From assembly GCA_020445665.1 (NCBI GenBank), contig JAGRGD010000001.1:1-36801 (forward strand): a stretch of DNA of 36,801 nt, in the 5' to 3' direction. The DNA comes from Rhodocyclaceae bacterium. GTDB taxonomy: Bacteria; Pseudomonadota; Gammaproteobacteria; Burkholderiales; Rhodocyclaceae. This document shows positions 26,863 through 34,134 of the stretch, piece after piece; position 1 is the stretch's first letter; each line of letters begins with the position of its first letter. Made by a program: the position numbers and the translations under genes. The notes under the pieces were generated by a model that worked only from the letters and a program-made list of their open reading frames with translations, was not told the origin of the DNA and made no database searches.

Positions 26863-27483
26863 TCAGACCCAGTAGGCGGTACGGGTCATGACCTTCGATG
26901 CCAGTTGCATGGCCTTGCGCACGGGGGCAGGGAAGTCCGCTGCTCCCAGCTGAACGGCGGTCGCCGCGTGCTCTGCCTCGTCGCTGCGCATCTGCTCGAC
27001 GATCGCGCGCGACCGCTGATCGGCCTGTGGCAGGCGGTCGAGGTGGTCGCTCAGGTGCTGCTCCACCTGGCGCTCCGTCTCGGCGAGAAAGCCCAGGTTG
27101 ACCCGGTCACCCAGTCGCCCGGCCAGTACGCCGAGGCCGAGGGAGCCCAGGTACCAGACCGGATTGAGCAGGCTCTTTCGACCGCCAAGCTCGCCGATGC
27201 GCTGCTCGGTCCAGGCCAGGTGCTCGGTCTCCTCCTGCGCGGCCCGGACGAGAGACTCGCGGATGGCATCGTCCCGGGAGGTCAGTGCCTGCCCCTGGTA
27301 AAGCGCCTGGGCGCAGATTTCCCCGCAGTGGTTAACGCGCATCAGACCGGCCGCGTGACGCCGCTCGTCGTCGCTGAGCTCGTGCTCCGGCAGGTCCGCG
27401 CCCGGGGTCTGGCGGACGCTCGTCGGCTCCCCGAAGAGCGTGCGCAGTCCCCTGTCGAACTGAATGATCAGGTGGTCGATCAT
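26863..27483 (-). CDS. coq7: 3-demethoxyubiquinol 3-hydroxylase (Coq7 family)
   Basis: Coq7 hydroxylates 3-demethoxyubiquinol in ubiquinone synthesis using a carboxylate-bridged di-iron centre. The 206-residue protein has the paired motifs of the family: [18 protein letters not shown] (E55), [13 protein letters not shown] (E85, H88), [16 protein letters not shown] (E137) and [15 protein letters not shown] (E169, H172). The N-terminal [12 protein letters not shown] is characteristic of the betaproteobacterial form. The ATG at 27483 overlaps the TGA of the upstream lipoprotein gene (ATGA), which fixes the start; the longer open frame to 27714 runs through that gene and is not real. Many betaproteobacteria use Coq7 where enteric bacteria use UbiF. 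Confidence 0.95.
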   Translation of the reverse strand: MIDHLIIQFDRGLRTLFGEPTSVRQTPGADLPEHELSDDERRHAAGLMRVNHCGEICAQALYQGQALTSRDDAIRESLVRAAQEETEHLAWTEQRIGELGGRKSLLNPVWYLGSLGLGVLAGRLGDRVNLGFLAETERQVEQHLSDHLDRLPQADQRSRAIVEQMRSDEAEHAATAVQLGAADFPAPVRKAMQLASKVMTRTAYWV

Positions 27484-27989
27484 GGTGCCTTGTCGATGCC
27501 ATGTTGAAGGTGGCGCCGGTCGCGCAGCGCGGCGAGCGCCTGCTCGGCGTCGAGGACGCTGGCAGGCCCCTCGCAGAGGTACTCGAGGGCCAGCGCGGCC
27601 CGGTGACGGTTGAGACGCCCTTCCTCGATGCGCCGCCACGGCGGATCGTCGAGCTGCGACCATTCGCCGCTGCGGCGACCGATGGCGAGGATCCGGTACT
27701 CCGCGGTCTGGCAACGGATCGCCTCCCGCGTGACGGTCTCGGCGCCGCTCGGTGAGCGGACGACGAGGGTCAGCTGGACGTCACGGTCAGGCTCGATGTC
27801 GAGGCTGGTCTGGTCCACCAGAAAGCGGTTGTCGTTGACGGCGCTGACCTCGAAGGGCAGCAGGTCCCCGGCCGCGGGGTAGGGCGGCAGGACCAGCGCG
27901 GCAGGCGGCTGGCTTTCGGGTGCGCTGGCGCACCCGCTGGCGGCCACCAAGGTGGCCGCCAGCGCGGCGAAGAGGGCACGGTGCTGCAT
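27480..27989 (-). CDS. CNP1-like family lipoprotein
   Basis: The 169-residue protein starts with a lipoprotein signal peptide whose lipobox is ASGC (C20), so it should be anchored in the outer or inner membrane facing the periplasm. The rest matches the CNP1-like family known from Neisseria and betaproteobacteria: [55 protein letters not shown] and [22 protein letters not shown]. Function is unknown. Its stop overlaps the coq7 start, so the two are translationally coupled; this suggests shared expression but not a shared pathway. Confidence 0.87.
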   Translation of the reverse strand: MQHRALFAALAATLVAASGCASAPESQPPAALVLPPYPAAGDLLPFEVSAVNDNRFLVDQTSLDIEPDRDVQLTLVVRSPSGAETVTREAIRCQTAEYRILAIGRRSGEWSQLDDPPWRRIEEGRLNRHRAALALEYLCEGPASVLDAEQALAALRDRRHLQHGIDKAP

Positions 27990-28063
27990 GGTGCTCCGAT
28001 CAGGATTCGTCTGGTCGCAGAGGATACCGCAACCCGTCCTGATGCAGTCCCCGTGCAGGGCAA

Positions 28064-28657
28064 TCAGGCGGCCAGGGCGGCTTCGATCTCTGCGAAGGTG
28101 GACGCGATCAGGCCGGTCGGCATCGCGACGCCCAGTTGGCGCGCGACCTGCGAGGCCGAGAAGAGGCCGCGGATCAGGGTGCTGCCGTCGGGTGCGCGCT
28201 GGACCACCAGCAAGTGCTGCCGCCCTGAGCGCTTCAGGGTCGCAGCCACGTGACCGACCTCGGACTTCAGCACGTCGTCGAGGCTGACGGCTTCGACGCG
28301 GTCAAGTGGCGTCATGACATCCCGCACGGTCAGGTCGGCCGCCACGCCGCCGCGCTGGTTGGCCAGCCGAATCGGTGCTTCGCCAAACAGGTCGGTGGCG
28401 GTGATCACGCCCAGGAGGGTTCCGTCGGCGTCGAGAACGAAGAGGGAACGCACACCCCGCAGGATCATGGCCTGGTTGGCTTCGATGAGTGGGGTGTCGG
28501 GCCTTATTGTCGCGGCGGCAACTCGGCGCAGGTCGGTCATGACTTCGATCGCTGGCGTGTCGGCGCTGACGCGTTCCGCCCGACTGGCGTCGGCGACCTG
28601 GCAATGGGCATCGCCCATCCGGGCCTGGGGAAGGGGTAGGTAACTGTCTCTGTGCAT
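28064..28657 (-). CDS. CBS-domain pair protein
   Basis: The 197-residue protein consists almost only of a tandem CBS pair: the first at about residues 37-95 (IRPDTPLIEANQAMILRGVRSLFVLDADGTLLGVITATDLFGE) and the second at about 112-175 (VRDVMTPLDRVEAVSLDDVLKSEVGHVAATLKRSGRQHLLVV...IRGLFSASQVARQLG). Such pairs bind adenosine nucleotides or metals and usually act as regulatory modules. No catalytic domain is fused. The ATG at 28657 has GGGAG seven to eight bases upstream; the open frame continues to 28753 but overlaps rppH. It follows rppH by 88 bp on the same strand. Partner and ligand cannot be inferred. Confidence 0.88.
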   Translation of the reverse strand: MHRDSYLPLPQARMGDAHCQVADASRAERVSADTPAIEVMTDLRRVAAATIRPDTPLIEANQAMILRGVRSLFVLDADGTLLGVITATDLFGEAPIRLANQRGGVAADLTVRDVMTPLDRVEAVSLDDVLKSEVGHVAATLKRSGRQHLLVVQRAPDGSTLIRGLFSASQVARQLGVAMPTGLIASTFAEIEAALAA

Positions 28658-28745
28658 GGCGCTCTCCCTTGAGTGGGTGACAACAATCCGGCAACGGGCC
28701 GGTCCGGAGTCGGGCCGGGCCGCCGGCGGGAGAGGCAGCAGGTCG

Positions 28746-29270
28746 TCAGCCAAGGAGGCTGTCGGATCGATAGGCAGCGGGCCGCTCCCGGAGGCGATCC
28801 CGGAAGAGCAATCGAGACAATTCGTTCAAAGCCCGCTGGTACACGTCACGCTTGAATTCGATGACGGCATCCAGCGGAACCCAATATTCACTCCAGCGCC
28901 ACGCGTCGAACTCCGGGTGGGTACTCGCCCGCAGCGACACGTCGCAATCGCGCCCTACGAGACGAAGAAGAAACCAGATCTGCTTCTGGCCCCGATAGGT
29001 GTTGCGCCATTCGCGCTTGATCCAGTTCTTCGGAACGTCGTATCTCAACCAGCCGCGCGTTCTGCCGATGATCTTGACGTGCTCGGGTCGCAATCCCACC
29101 TCCTCGAACAGTTCCCGATACATGGCCTGCTCGGGGTTCTCCCCGTGCTTGATGCCACCTTGCGGGAACTGCCAGGAGTGTTCACGAATCCGCTTGCCCC
29201 AAAAGACCTCGTCGCGCGCATTGACCAGGATGATGCCGACGTTCGGGCGATAGCCTTCACGGTCGAGCAT
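28746..29270 (-). CDS. rppH: RNA pyrophosphohydrolase RppH (Nudix)
   Basis: RppH removes pyrophosphate from 5'-triphosphorylated mRNA, which exposes it to RNase E. The 174-residue product begins [17 protein letters not shown] and has the Nudix box from G38 to L60 (G-x5-E-x7-REL-x-EE-x-G; E53, E56 and E57 as metal ligands). The segments [18 protein letters not shown] and [20 protein letters not shown] are diagnostic of RppH as opposed to other Nudix enzymes. Divergent rppH and proS is a conserved arrangement in betaproteobacteria. The shared 136-bp intergenic region carries an inverted repeat. Confidence 0.96.
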   Translation of the reverse strand: MLDREGYRPNVGIILVNARDEVFWGKRIREHSWQFPQGGIKHGENPEQAMYRELFEEVGLRPEHVKIIGRTRGWLRYDVPKNWIKREWRNTYRGQKQIWFLLRLVGRDCDVSLRASTHPEFDAWRWSEYWVPLDAVIEFKRDVYQRALNELSRLLFRDRLRERPAAYRSDSLLG

Positions 29271-29304
29271 TGCAAACCTCTAAATGCATGGATTGACAAG
29301 GATT

Positions 29305-29331
29305 CTTTCATACTTCCCGGGGAAATGAAAG
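29305..29331. repeat. Inverted repeat in the rppH/proS divergent region
   Basis: CTTTCAT pairs with ATGAAAG, and inside them TTCCC pairs with GGGAA around a single G, with a two-base bulge on the left side. A TTGACA on the plus strand (29293-29298) lies just to the left without an evident -10 at 17 bases. The element could be an operator or an RNA hairpin in the proS leader. No T tract follows, so it is not a terminator. Confidence 0.4.
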
Positions 29332-29406
29332 GAAGCGTAACGGAACCCGATTTGGAACAATCCAGCTAGAATCAAGGGCTTCGACAACAGCTGTTCGGAT
29401 CGTTCC

Positions 29407-31116
29407 ATGCGCGCTTCGCAATTTTTCATCTCAACCCTCAAGGAAGCTCCTTCGGACGCGGAGGTCACCAGCCAGAAGCTGATGCTGCGGGCGGGCTTCA
29501 TCCGCAAGGTGGCGGCCGGCATCTATACCTGGATGCCCATGGGCCTGCGTGCACTGCGGAAAGTAGAAGGGATTGTTCGCGATGAGATGAATCGCGCTGG
29601 CGCCATTGAGGTTCTGATGCCTGCGGTACAGCCTGCCGAACTCTGGCAGGAGTCGGGCCGCTGGGAGTTCTATGGTCCGGAGTTGCTGCGCATCAAGGAC
29701 CGACATGATCGCGACTTCGTGATCGGCCCCACCCACGAAGAGGTCATCAGCGACGTGGCCCGCCGGGAGTTGCGCAGCTATCGGCAACTGCCCCGCCACT
29801 TCTACCAGATCCAGACCAAGTTCCGGGACGAGATCCGCCCGCGCTTCGGTGTGATGCGAGGGCGCGAGTTCACGATGAAGGATGGTTACTCGTTCCATGC
29901 GGGTTTCGAAGACCTGCAGCGCGAGTACCGCAACATGTACGACACGTACACGCGCATCTTCAGCCGCCTCGGGCTGGAATTCCGGGCGGTGGCTGCCGAC
30001 ACCGGTTCGATCGGCGGCACCGGTTCCCATGAGTTTCACGTCATTGCCGAGACGGGAGAGGACGACATCGCGTACTGCCCGGACTCGGATTACGCGGCCA
30101 ACGTCGAGTTGGCCGAGGCGCTGCTGCCTGCCGGCGATCGCAGACCTCCGACCAAGGCGCTGGAGAAGGTGCATACCCCGGGCGTGCGCACGATCGACGA
30201 ACTGGCGACCTTTCTGAAGATTCCCGTGACGACCACCGTCAAGGCCGTTGTGGTGGAAGGGGAAAATGGCGAGCCCGTGCTGATGCTGCTGCGCGGTGAC
30301 CACGAGTTGAACGAGATCAAGGCGCAGAAGCTTGAGGGCATTCGCGACCCCCTCACTTTTGCGGCCCCCGAGGCGATCACCCGTGCCTTCGGCGCCGAGC
30401 CGGGCTCCCTGGGCCCGGTCGGATTCCAGGGGCGGGTGATCATGGATCGCAGCGTCTCGGCGATGGCGGATTTCGTCATCGGCGCCAACGAGACCGACTT
30501 CCACATGACCGGCGCCAACATCGGGCGGGATTTCCCCGAGCCCGAGGTGCAGGATCTGCGCAACGTCGTGGCCGGCGACCCGTCGCCGGACGGCAAGGGG
30601 GCGTTGCAGATCTGTCGCGGCATCGAGGTGGGGCACATCTTTCAGTTGCGCACCAAGTATTCGGAGGCCCTCGGCTGCAAGTTTCTGGATGAGAACGGCC
30701 GCGAGCAGGTCATGGAGATGGGCTGCTACGGGATCGGCGTGACCCGGATTCTCGGCGCGGCGATCGAGCAGAACTGGGATGAACGCGGCATCATCTGGCC
30801 GACCGCCATCGCTCCGTTCGAAGTGGTGATCTGCCCGGTGGGAATGGCTAAATCCGACGAGGTGCGTGAGCGGGCTGAGGCGATCTATGAGGCGCTCGTT
30901 GCCAGCGGTGTGGATACGATTCTCGATGATCGCGGTGAGCGGCCGGGCGTGATGTTCGCAGACTGGGAACTGATCGGCGTACCCCACCGCATTACGGTCG
31001 GTGACCGGGGCCTCAAGGAGGGTGTCGTCGAATACGCGCGTCGTTCCGGTGGAGAGATGGAGCGCCTGCCGGTGGCCGAGGTCGCGACACGTGTCGCTGG
31101 GCATGTTCGGGGCTGA
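29407..31116 (+). CDS. proS: Prolyl-tRNA synthetase (bacterial type)
   Basis: The 569-residue enzyme charges tRNA-Pro. It starts [40 protein letters not shown], the standard form, with class II motif 2 ([32 protein letters not shown]), the YbaK-like editing insertion (about 225-405, including [32 protein letters not shown]), motif 3 ([18 protein letters not shown]) and the anticodon-binding domain at the end. Length matches the E. coli enzyme (572). No strong ribosome-binding site precedes the ATG at 29407. The stop overlaps the start region of the lytic transglycosylase gene. Confidence 0.97.
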   Translation: MRASQFFISTLKEAPSDAEVTSQKLMLRAGFIRKVAAGIYTWMPMGLRALRKVEGIVRDEMNRAGAIEVLMPAVQPAELWQESGRWEFYGPELLRIKDRHDRDFVIGPTHEEVISDVARRELRSYRQLPRHFYQIQTKFRDEIRPRFGVMRGREFTMKDGYSFHAGFEDLQREYRNMYDTYTRIFSRLGLEFRAVAADTGSIGGTGSHEFHVIAETGEDDIAYCPDSDYAANVELAEALLPAGDRRPPTKALEKVHTPGVRTIDELATFLKIPVTTTVKAVVVEGENGEPVLMLLRGDHELNEIKAQKLEGIRDPLTFAAPEAITRAFGAEPGSLGPVGFQGRVIMDRSVSAMADFVIGANETDFHMTGANIGRDFPEPEVQDLRNVVAGDPSPDGKGALQICRGIEVGHIFQLRTKYSEALGCKFLDENGREQVMEMGCYGIGVTRILGAAIEQNWDERGIIWPTAIAPFEVVICPVGMAKSDEVRERAEAIYEALVASGVDTILDDRGERPGVMFADWELIGVPHRITVGDRGLKEGVVEYARRSGGEMERLPVAEVATRVAGHVRG

Positions 31117-31744
31117 GAGCGGGCATCGGCGTTTTCGCGTCGCCCTGGTCGCGGGGTGGATTTGCCTGGCGGGATCCGTCCAGGCGGGCAGTCAGCAGTA
31201 TGAGCCCCTCGCGGCCAGCGTGCAGGCAGCGCTGCACGCCGCTGTCAGCGACCACGCCTCGCCCGAGCCCCTGTTCCCGAGCGAACAGGAGAAGGCGAAC
31301 TGGCTGGGCACCATGTCGGGAAAGCTGGCGCGCTATGTTGATGACGCATCGGTGCGCCTCGAACTGCTGAAGACTGTCCATTACGAGGCGACCCGCGCCG
31401 GCTTGGATCCGCAGCTGGTACTGAGCGTCATTCAGGTCGAAAGCGCATTCCGTAAGTACGCCGTGTCCAAGGCCTCGGCAAGGGGCTACATGCAGGTCAT
31501 GCCCTTCTGGGCCAAGCTGATCGGCGACGGGGACGACAACCTCTTCCACGTTCGAACGAACCTGCGCTACGGCTGCACCATCCTGCGCCACTACCTTGAT
31601 ATCGAGAAAGGGAACCTCTTTCGTGCTCTGGGCCGCTACAACGGCAGCCTGGGCAAGGCGCACTACCCCAATCTTGTGCTTCGCGCGTGGCGGCGAAACT
31701 GGACGCTTGAGGGCGAGTCGGTCGCGCAGTCAGATAGTCCGTGA
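31103..31744 (+). CDS. Lytic transglycosylase with SLT domain
   Basis: The 213-residue protein has a signal peptide ([19 protein letters not shown]) and a C-terminal SLT goose-type lysozyme fold: [51 protein letters not shown] with catalytic E113, then [14 protein letters not shown] and [18 protein letters not shown]. It should cleave the MurNAc-GlcNAc bond of peptidoglycan with anhydro-sugar formation in the periplasm. The ATG at 31103 overlaps the end of proS by 14 bp; a GTG at 31091 with GAGG nine bases upstream is an equally good start and adds four residues. This proS-transglycosylase coupling is seen in related betaproteobacteria. Confidence 0.9.
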   Translation: MFGAESGHRRFRVALVAGWICLAGSVQAGSQQYEPLAASVQAALHAAVSDHASPEPLFPSEQEKANWLGTMSGKLARYVDDASVRLELLKTVHYEATRAGLDPQLVLSVIQVESAFRKYAVSKASARGYMQVMPFWAKLIGDGDDNLFHVRTNLRYGCTILRHYLDIEKGNLFRALGRYNGSLGKAHYPNLVLRAWRRNWTLEGESVAQSDSP

Positions 31745-31756
31745 ATCCGGTCGCGG

Positions 31757-32176
31757 TCACTCCGCCTCGACGATCTCCCAGTCGTGGGTGATCTCTGCTG
31801 TCTTGGCCAGCATGATCGAGGCTGAGCAGTACTTCTCGGCGGAAAGGTGGATGGCGCGCTCGACCGATTCCGGCTTCAGCCCCTTGCCTGTAACCGTGTA
31901 GTGAAAGCGGATCCTGGTGAAGACTTTCGGCTCCGTCTCCGCACGCTCAGCGGTCAGACGTACCGAGCAGTCGCGAACATCCTGCCTGGATCGCTTGAGA
32001 ATCAGGACGACATCGAAGGCCGTGCATCCTCCCGCGCCGGCCAGCATCATCTCCATGGGTCGAGGTGCGAGGTTGCGTCCGCCGGCGTCAGGGGCGCCAT
32101 CCATGGCAATGAGGTGGCCGCTGCCGGTCTCGGCGACGAAGCTCATGCCGTCCATCCATTTGATTGTGCACTCCAA
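31757..32176 (-). CDS. OsmC-family protein, YhfA type
   Basis: The 139-residue product aligns from end to end with E. coli YhfA: ECTIKWMDGMSFVAETGSGH, RPMEMMLAGAGGCTAFDVVLILKRSRQDV, VFTRIRFHYTVTGKGL and LSAEKYCSASIMLAKTAEITHDWEI. OsmC/Ohr-type proteins use two cysteines to reduce organic peroxides; the pair here is C51 and C117. The start is a TTG at 32176 with GGAGA nine bases upstream and the position agrees with YhfA; the in-frame ATG nearest upstream (32398) would add 74 residues with no family match. The physiological substrate of YhfA is unknown. Confidence 0.9.
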   Translation of the reverse strand: MECTIKWMDGMSFVAETGSGHLIAMDGAPDAGGRNLAPRPMEMMLAGAGGCTAFDVVLILKRSRQDVRDCSVRLTAERAETEPKVFTRIRFHYTVTGKGLKPESVERAIHLSAEKYCSASIMLAKTAEITHDWEIVEAE

Positions 32177-32450
32177 GGCCGAATCTCCGGGGGCTGTCAG
32201 TGAATTCGGATTGTCCGCGAAATTGGCGGGCGGCGCACCAATGACGCCCCCCGCGCGAGGCACCCCAGGGCGGTAATGGAGTCGCCGGCGTTCAAATTCA
32301 TGTTGCTGACCACAAGGGTTCTGCGCTTCTGCGTCAGGTTGATGCCTGGCGCGGTGAGAGCCTGCCGATGCACAGGAGCCCACAGCCGCAGCGCGCATAA
32401 GCAGGCTTTATGGCAGGATAGAAAACATTGTGGTGCGGCGCACAAAAAAC
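32177..32450. other. Non-coding leader upstream of the OsmC gene
   Basis: No protein-coding gene is supported in this stretch; short open frames on both strands have no family match and lack ribosome-binding sites. It must contain the OsmC promoter (minus strand), but I cannot place it with confidence. A bulged inverted repeat, CATAAGC...GCTTTATG, lies at 32396-32412. Confidence 0.5.
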
Positions 32451-32452
32451 GC

Positions 32453-32481
32453 TTGCGGGTGCCTGTTGGCACGGGGATAAT
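32453..32481 (+). promoter_or_regulatory. Sigma-70 promoter of a candidate small RNA
   Basis: TTGCGG (32453-32458) and GATAAT (32476-32481) are separated by exactly 17 bases. Transcription would start near 32488-32489. No gene follows before the intrinsic terminator at 32550-32580, so the promoter appears to serve a short non-coding RNA. Confidence 0.6.
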
Positions 32482-32488
32482 CGGTCCC

Positions 32489-32580
32489 AGTCGGATCGAA
32501 CTCGGATCCAGTCGATGTCTCCTCCACCCTCCTCCTTTGGTGTGGATTTAACGCAGCTCCGCAAGAGCTGCGTTTTTTTT
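32489..32580 (+). ncRNA. Candidate small regulatory RNA (~92 nt) with exposed CUCCUCC loop
   Basis: A sigma-70 promoter (32453-32481) and an intrinsic terminator (32550-32580) bracket about 92 bases with no open reading frame of note. The predicted RNA folds into a small 5' hairpin (GGATC/GATCC, about 32504-32509 pairing with about 32493-32498), a second hairpin in which UCCACC pairs with GGUGUGGA around a loop CUCCUCCUUU (about 32522-32547), and the terminator hairpin. The second loop, and the CUCCUCC just before it, are complementary to Shine-Dalgarno sequences. C-rich, loop-exposed anti-SD motifs are a known device of trans-acting sRNAs, for example the UCCC-motif RNAs of Staphylococcus. 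Targets and Hfq dependence are inference. A long U-tail at the end would suit Hfq binding. Confidence 0.55.
32550..32580 (+). terminator. Intrinsic terminator of the candidate sRNA
   Basis: AACGCAGCTC (32550-32559) pairs perfectly with GAGCTGCGTT (32565-32574) around CGCAA, and the right arm runs into eight consecutive T's ending at 32580. It lies upstream of the rplM promoter and insulates rplM-rpsI. Confidence 0.92.
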
Positions 32581-32611
32581 GGCTGCCACCCGTCCGAAGC
32601 GTCCGAGAGGA

Positions 32612-32641
32612 TTGACAGGGGGCACCTCACTGGTCTATTCT
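32612..32641 (+). promoter_or_regulatory. Promoter of rplM-rpsI
   Basis: A consensus TTGACA (32612-32617) and TATTCT (32636-32641) are separated by 18 bases, followed by a GC-rich discriminator (CCGCGG). The start point near 32648 would give a leader of about 47 nt before rplM, long enough for the autogenous control known for L13 in other bacteria. Confidence 0.75.
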
Positions 32642-32694
32642 CCGCGGCTTTCTGCTTTGCGGCCGGTTGCGGCCGATCCCGTTCGAGGAACAAG

Positions 32695-33123
32695 ATGAAA
32701 ACGTTTTCTGCCAAGCCGCACGAGGTCCAGCGAGACTGGTTCGTCGTGGACGCGACTGACAAGGTCCTCGGCCGGCTCGCAGCCGAAGTGGCGCGCCGCC
32801 TGCGCGGCAAGCACAAGGCCGAGTACACGCCGCACGTGGACACGGGTGACTACATTGTGGTCGTCAATGTGGAGAAGCTGCGCGTGACCGGCGCCAAGGC
32901 CACCGACAAGAAGTATTACCGTCACACCGGATACCCCGGTGGTATCTACGAGACGAGCTTCGAGAAGATGCAGCAGCGCTTCCCGGCGCGCGTCCTCGAA
33001 AAGGCGGTCAAGGGCATGCTGCCGAAGGGCCCGCTGGGCTACGCCATGCTCAAGAAAATGAAGTGCTACGCTGGCGGAGAGCATCCGCATACTGCGCAGC
33101 AACCCAAAGCGCTCGAGATCTAA
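32695..33123 (+). CDS. rplM: 50S ribosomal protein L13
   Basis: L13 binds 23S rRNA early in 50S assembly. The 142-residue product begins [29 protein letters not shown] and contains [40 protein letters not shown], and [31 protein letters not shown], which is full length for the bacterial family. The ATG at 32695 follows GAGGAA. It is the first gene of the conserved rplM-rpsI operon, with a strong promoter directly upstream and the candidate sRNA gene before that. Confidence 0.98.
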   Translation: MKTFSAKPHEVQRDWFVVDATDKVLGRLAAEVARRLRGKHKAEYTPHVDTGDYIVVVNVEKLRVTGAKATDKKYYRHTGYPGGIYETSFEKMQQRFPARVLEKAVKGMLPKGPLGYAMLKKMKCYAGGEHPHTAQQPKALEI

Positions 33124-33133
33124 GGAGCCGATG

Positions 33134-33526
33134 ATGGCTGTCACTTACAACTACGGCACTGGCCGCCGCAAGACCGCTGTGGCCCGCGTCTTCATGAAGC
33201 CGGGCTCCGGCAAGATCGTCGTCAATGGCAAGGGCCTGGACGACTTCTTTTCCCGAGAAACCGGTCGCATGATCGTCCGTCAGCCGCTCGTTCTTACCGA
33301 GAACGAGTCGACTTTCGATGTCATGGTGAACGTCACGGGTGGTGGCGAATCGGGTCAGGCGGGCGCTGTGCGCCACGGCATCACCCGTGCCTTGATCGAC
33401 TACGACGCCGAGCTCAAGGGTGCCCTGAAGAAGGCTGGCCTTGTCAGTCGCGACGCCAGCGAAGTTGAGCGGAAGAAGGTTGGCCTGCGCAAGGCGCGTC
33501 GTCGCAAGCAGTTCTCGAAGCGCTAA
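33134..33526 (+). CDS. rpsI: 30S ribosomal protein S9
   Basis: S9 is a head protein of the 30S subunit whose C-terminal tail contacts P-site tRNA. The 130-residue product has [52 protein letters not shown] and the invariant end [18 protein letters not shown]. Two consecutive ATG codons occur (33131 and 33134); the second leaves six bases from GGAG (33124-33127) and matches the usual MAVTYNYG start. It follows rplM by ten bases and is closed by a strong terminator. Confidence 0.98.
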   Translation: MAVTYNYGTGRRKTAVARVFMKPGSGKIVVNGKGLDDFFSRETGRMIVRQPLVLTENESTFDVMVNVTGGGESGQAGAVRHGITRALIDYDAELKGALKKAGLVSRDASEVERKKVGLRKARRRKQFSKR

Positions 33527-33546
33527 GACAAACGTCTTCCGCTTGG

Positions 33547-33586
33547 AACGGAAATGCCTCGCCTCGAGCGAGGCATTTCCGTTTTT
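33547..33586 (+). terminator. Intrinsic terminator of rplM-rpsI
   Basis: AACGGAAATGCCTCG (33547-33561) pairs perfectly with CGAGGCATTTCCGTT (33569-33583) and is followed by further T's. The short loop contains CTCGA. It starts 20 bases after the rpsI stop. Confidence 0.93.
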
Positions 33587-33611
33587 CGCCTGCGCAGGAC
33601 GCGACGGGCAC

Positions 33612-33641
33612 TTGGCGTGGGGATTTCTGTCCCTATATAGT
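33612..33641 (+). promoter_or_regulatory. Probable promoter of erpA
   Basis: TTGGCG (33612-33617) is followed by TATAGT (33636-33641, 18-base spacer) or the overlapping TATATA (33634-33639, 16-base spacer). A start near 33648 gives a leader of about 53 nt to erpA. I could not recognise an IscR-type binding site. Confidence 0.6.
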
Positions 33642-33700
33642 GTAAGAGTCACGTGCGGGTGGCCTGAGGCGAGAGACCCGCCAACCCCCAAGGAGCAGAT

Positions 33701-34051
33701 ATGAACACCGTAACGGATATGCCGGCTCCGCTTGTCTTCACCGACAGCGCTGCCGCCAAGGTCAAGGAACTGATCGACGAGGAAGGCAACCCCGACCTGA
33801 AACTGCGCGTCTTTGTGACGGGTGGCGGGTGCTCGGGCTTTCAGTATGGATTCACGTTCGACGAGATTTCCAACGAAGACGATACGGCAATGGAAAAAGA
33901 CGGCGTGACCCTGTTGATTGACGCCATGAGCTACCAGTATCTGGTGGGCGCAGAAATCGACTACACGGAAGGGCTTGAAGGATCTCAGTTCGTGATTCGC
34001 AACCCGAATGCCACGACGACATGCGGCTGCGGGTCATCTTTCAGCGTCTGA
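33701..34051 (+). CDS. erpA: Iron-sulfur cluster insertion protein ErpA
   Basis: ErpA is an A-type carrier that hands Fe-S clusters to apoproteins, for example enzymes of isoprenoid synthesis and respiration. The 116-residue product starts [25 protein letters not shown] and carries the three ligand cysteines C44 ([16 protein letters not shown]), C108 and C110 ([12 protein letters not shown]). The ATG at 33701 follows AAGGAG. It is a single-gene unit with its own promoter and a terminator downstream. The rplM-rpsI-erpA order is common in betaproteobacteria. Confidence 0.97.
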   Translation: MNTVTDMPAPLVFTDSAAAKVKELIDEEGNPDLKLRVFVTGGGCSGFQYGFTFDEISNEDDTAMEKDGVTLLIDAMSYQYLVGAEIDYTEGLEGSQFVIRNPNATTTCGCGSSFSV

Positions 34052-34078
34052 TTCCACACGGTTCCGCTGCAAACGCAA

Positions 34079-34104
34079 AAAAGGGCGCCACGTGGCGCCC
34101 TTTT
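34079..34104. terminator. Bidirectional terminator between erpA and the M23 peptidase gene
   Basis: AAAAGGGCGCCAC is followed directly by its exact reverse complement GTGGCGCCCTTTT, giving a 26-bp perfect palindrome with A and T tracts at the ends. It sits between two convergent genes and can stop transcription from both sides. Its design resembles the 34-bp palindrome at 17983-18016. Confidence 0.88.
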
Positions 34105-34134
34105 AGCGTTTGCTTTGCCGCTGCCATCCGGGCA

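Noticed and set aside
26863-27714. N-terminal extension of the Coq7 frame to 27714
   Set aside because: It reads through the lipoprotein gene; the ATGA overlap at 27480-27483 fixes the start.
29431-31104. 557-residue open frame antisense to proS
   Set aside because: ProS is certain on the plus strand; the opposite frame has no homology pattern.
31757-32398. 74-residue extension of the OsmC-type protein from an ATG at 32398
   Set aside because: The extension has no family match, and the TTG at 32176 with GGAGA agrees with the YhfA length.
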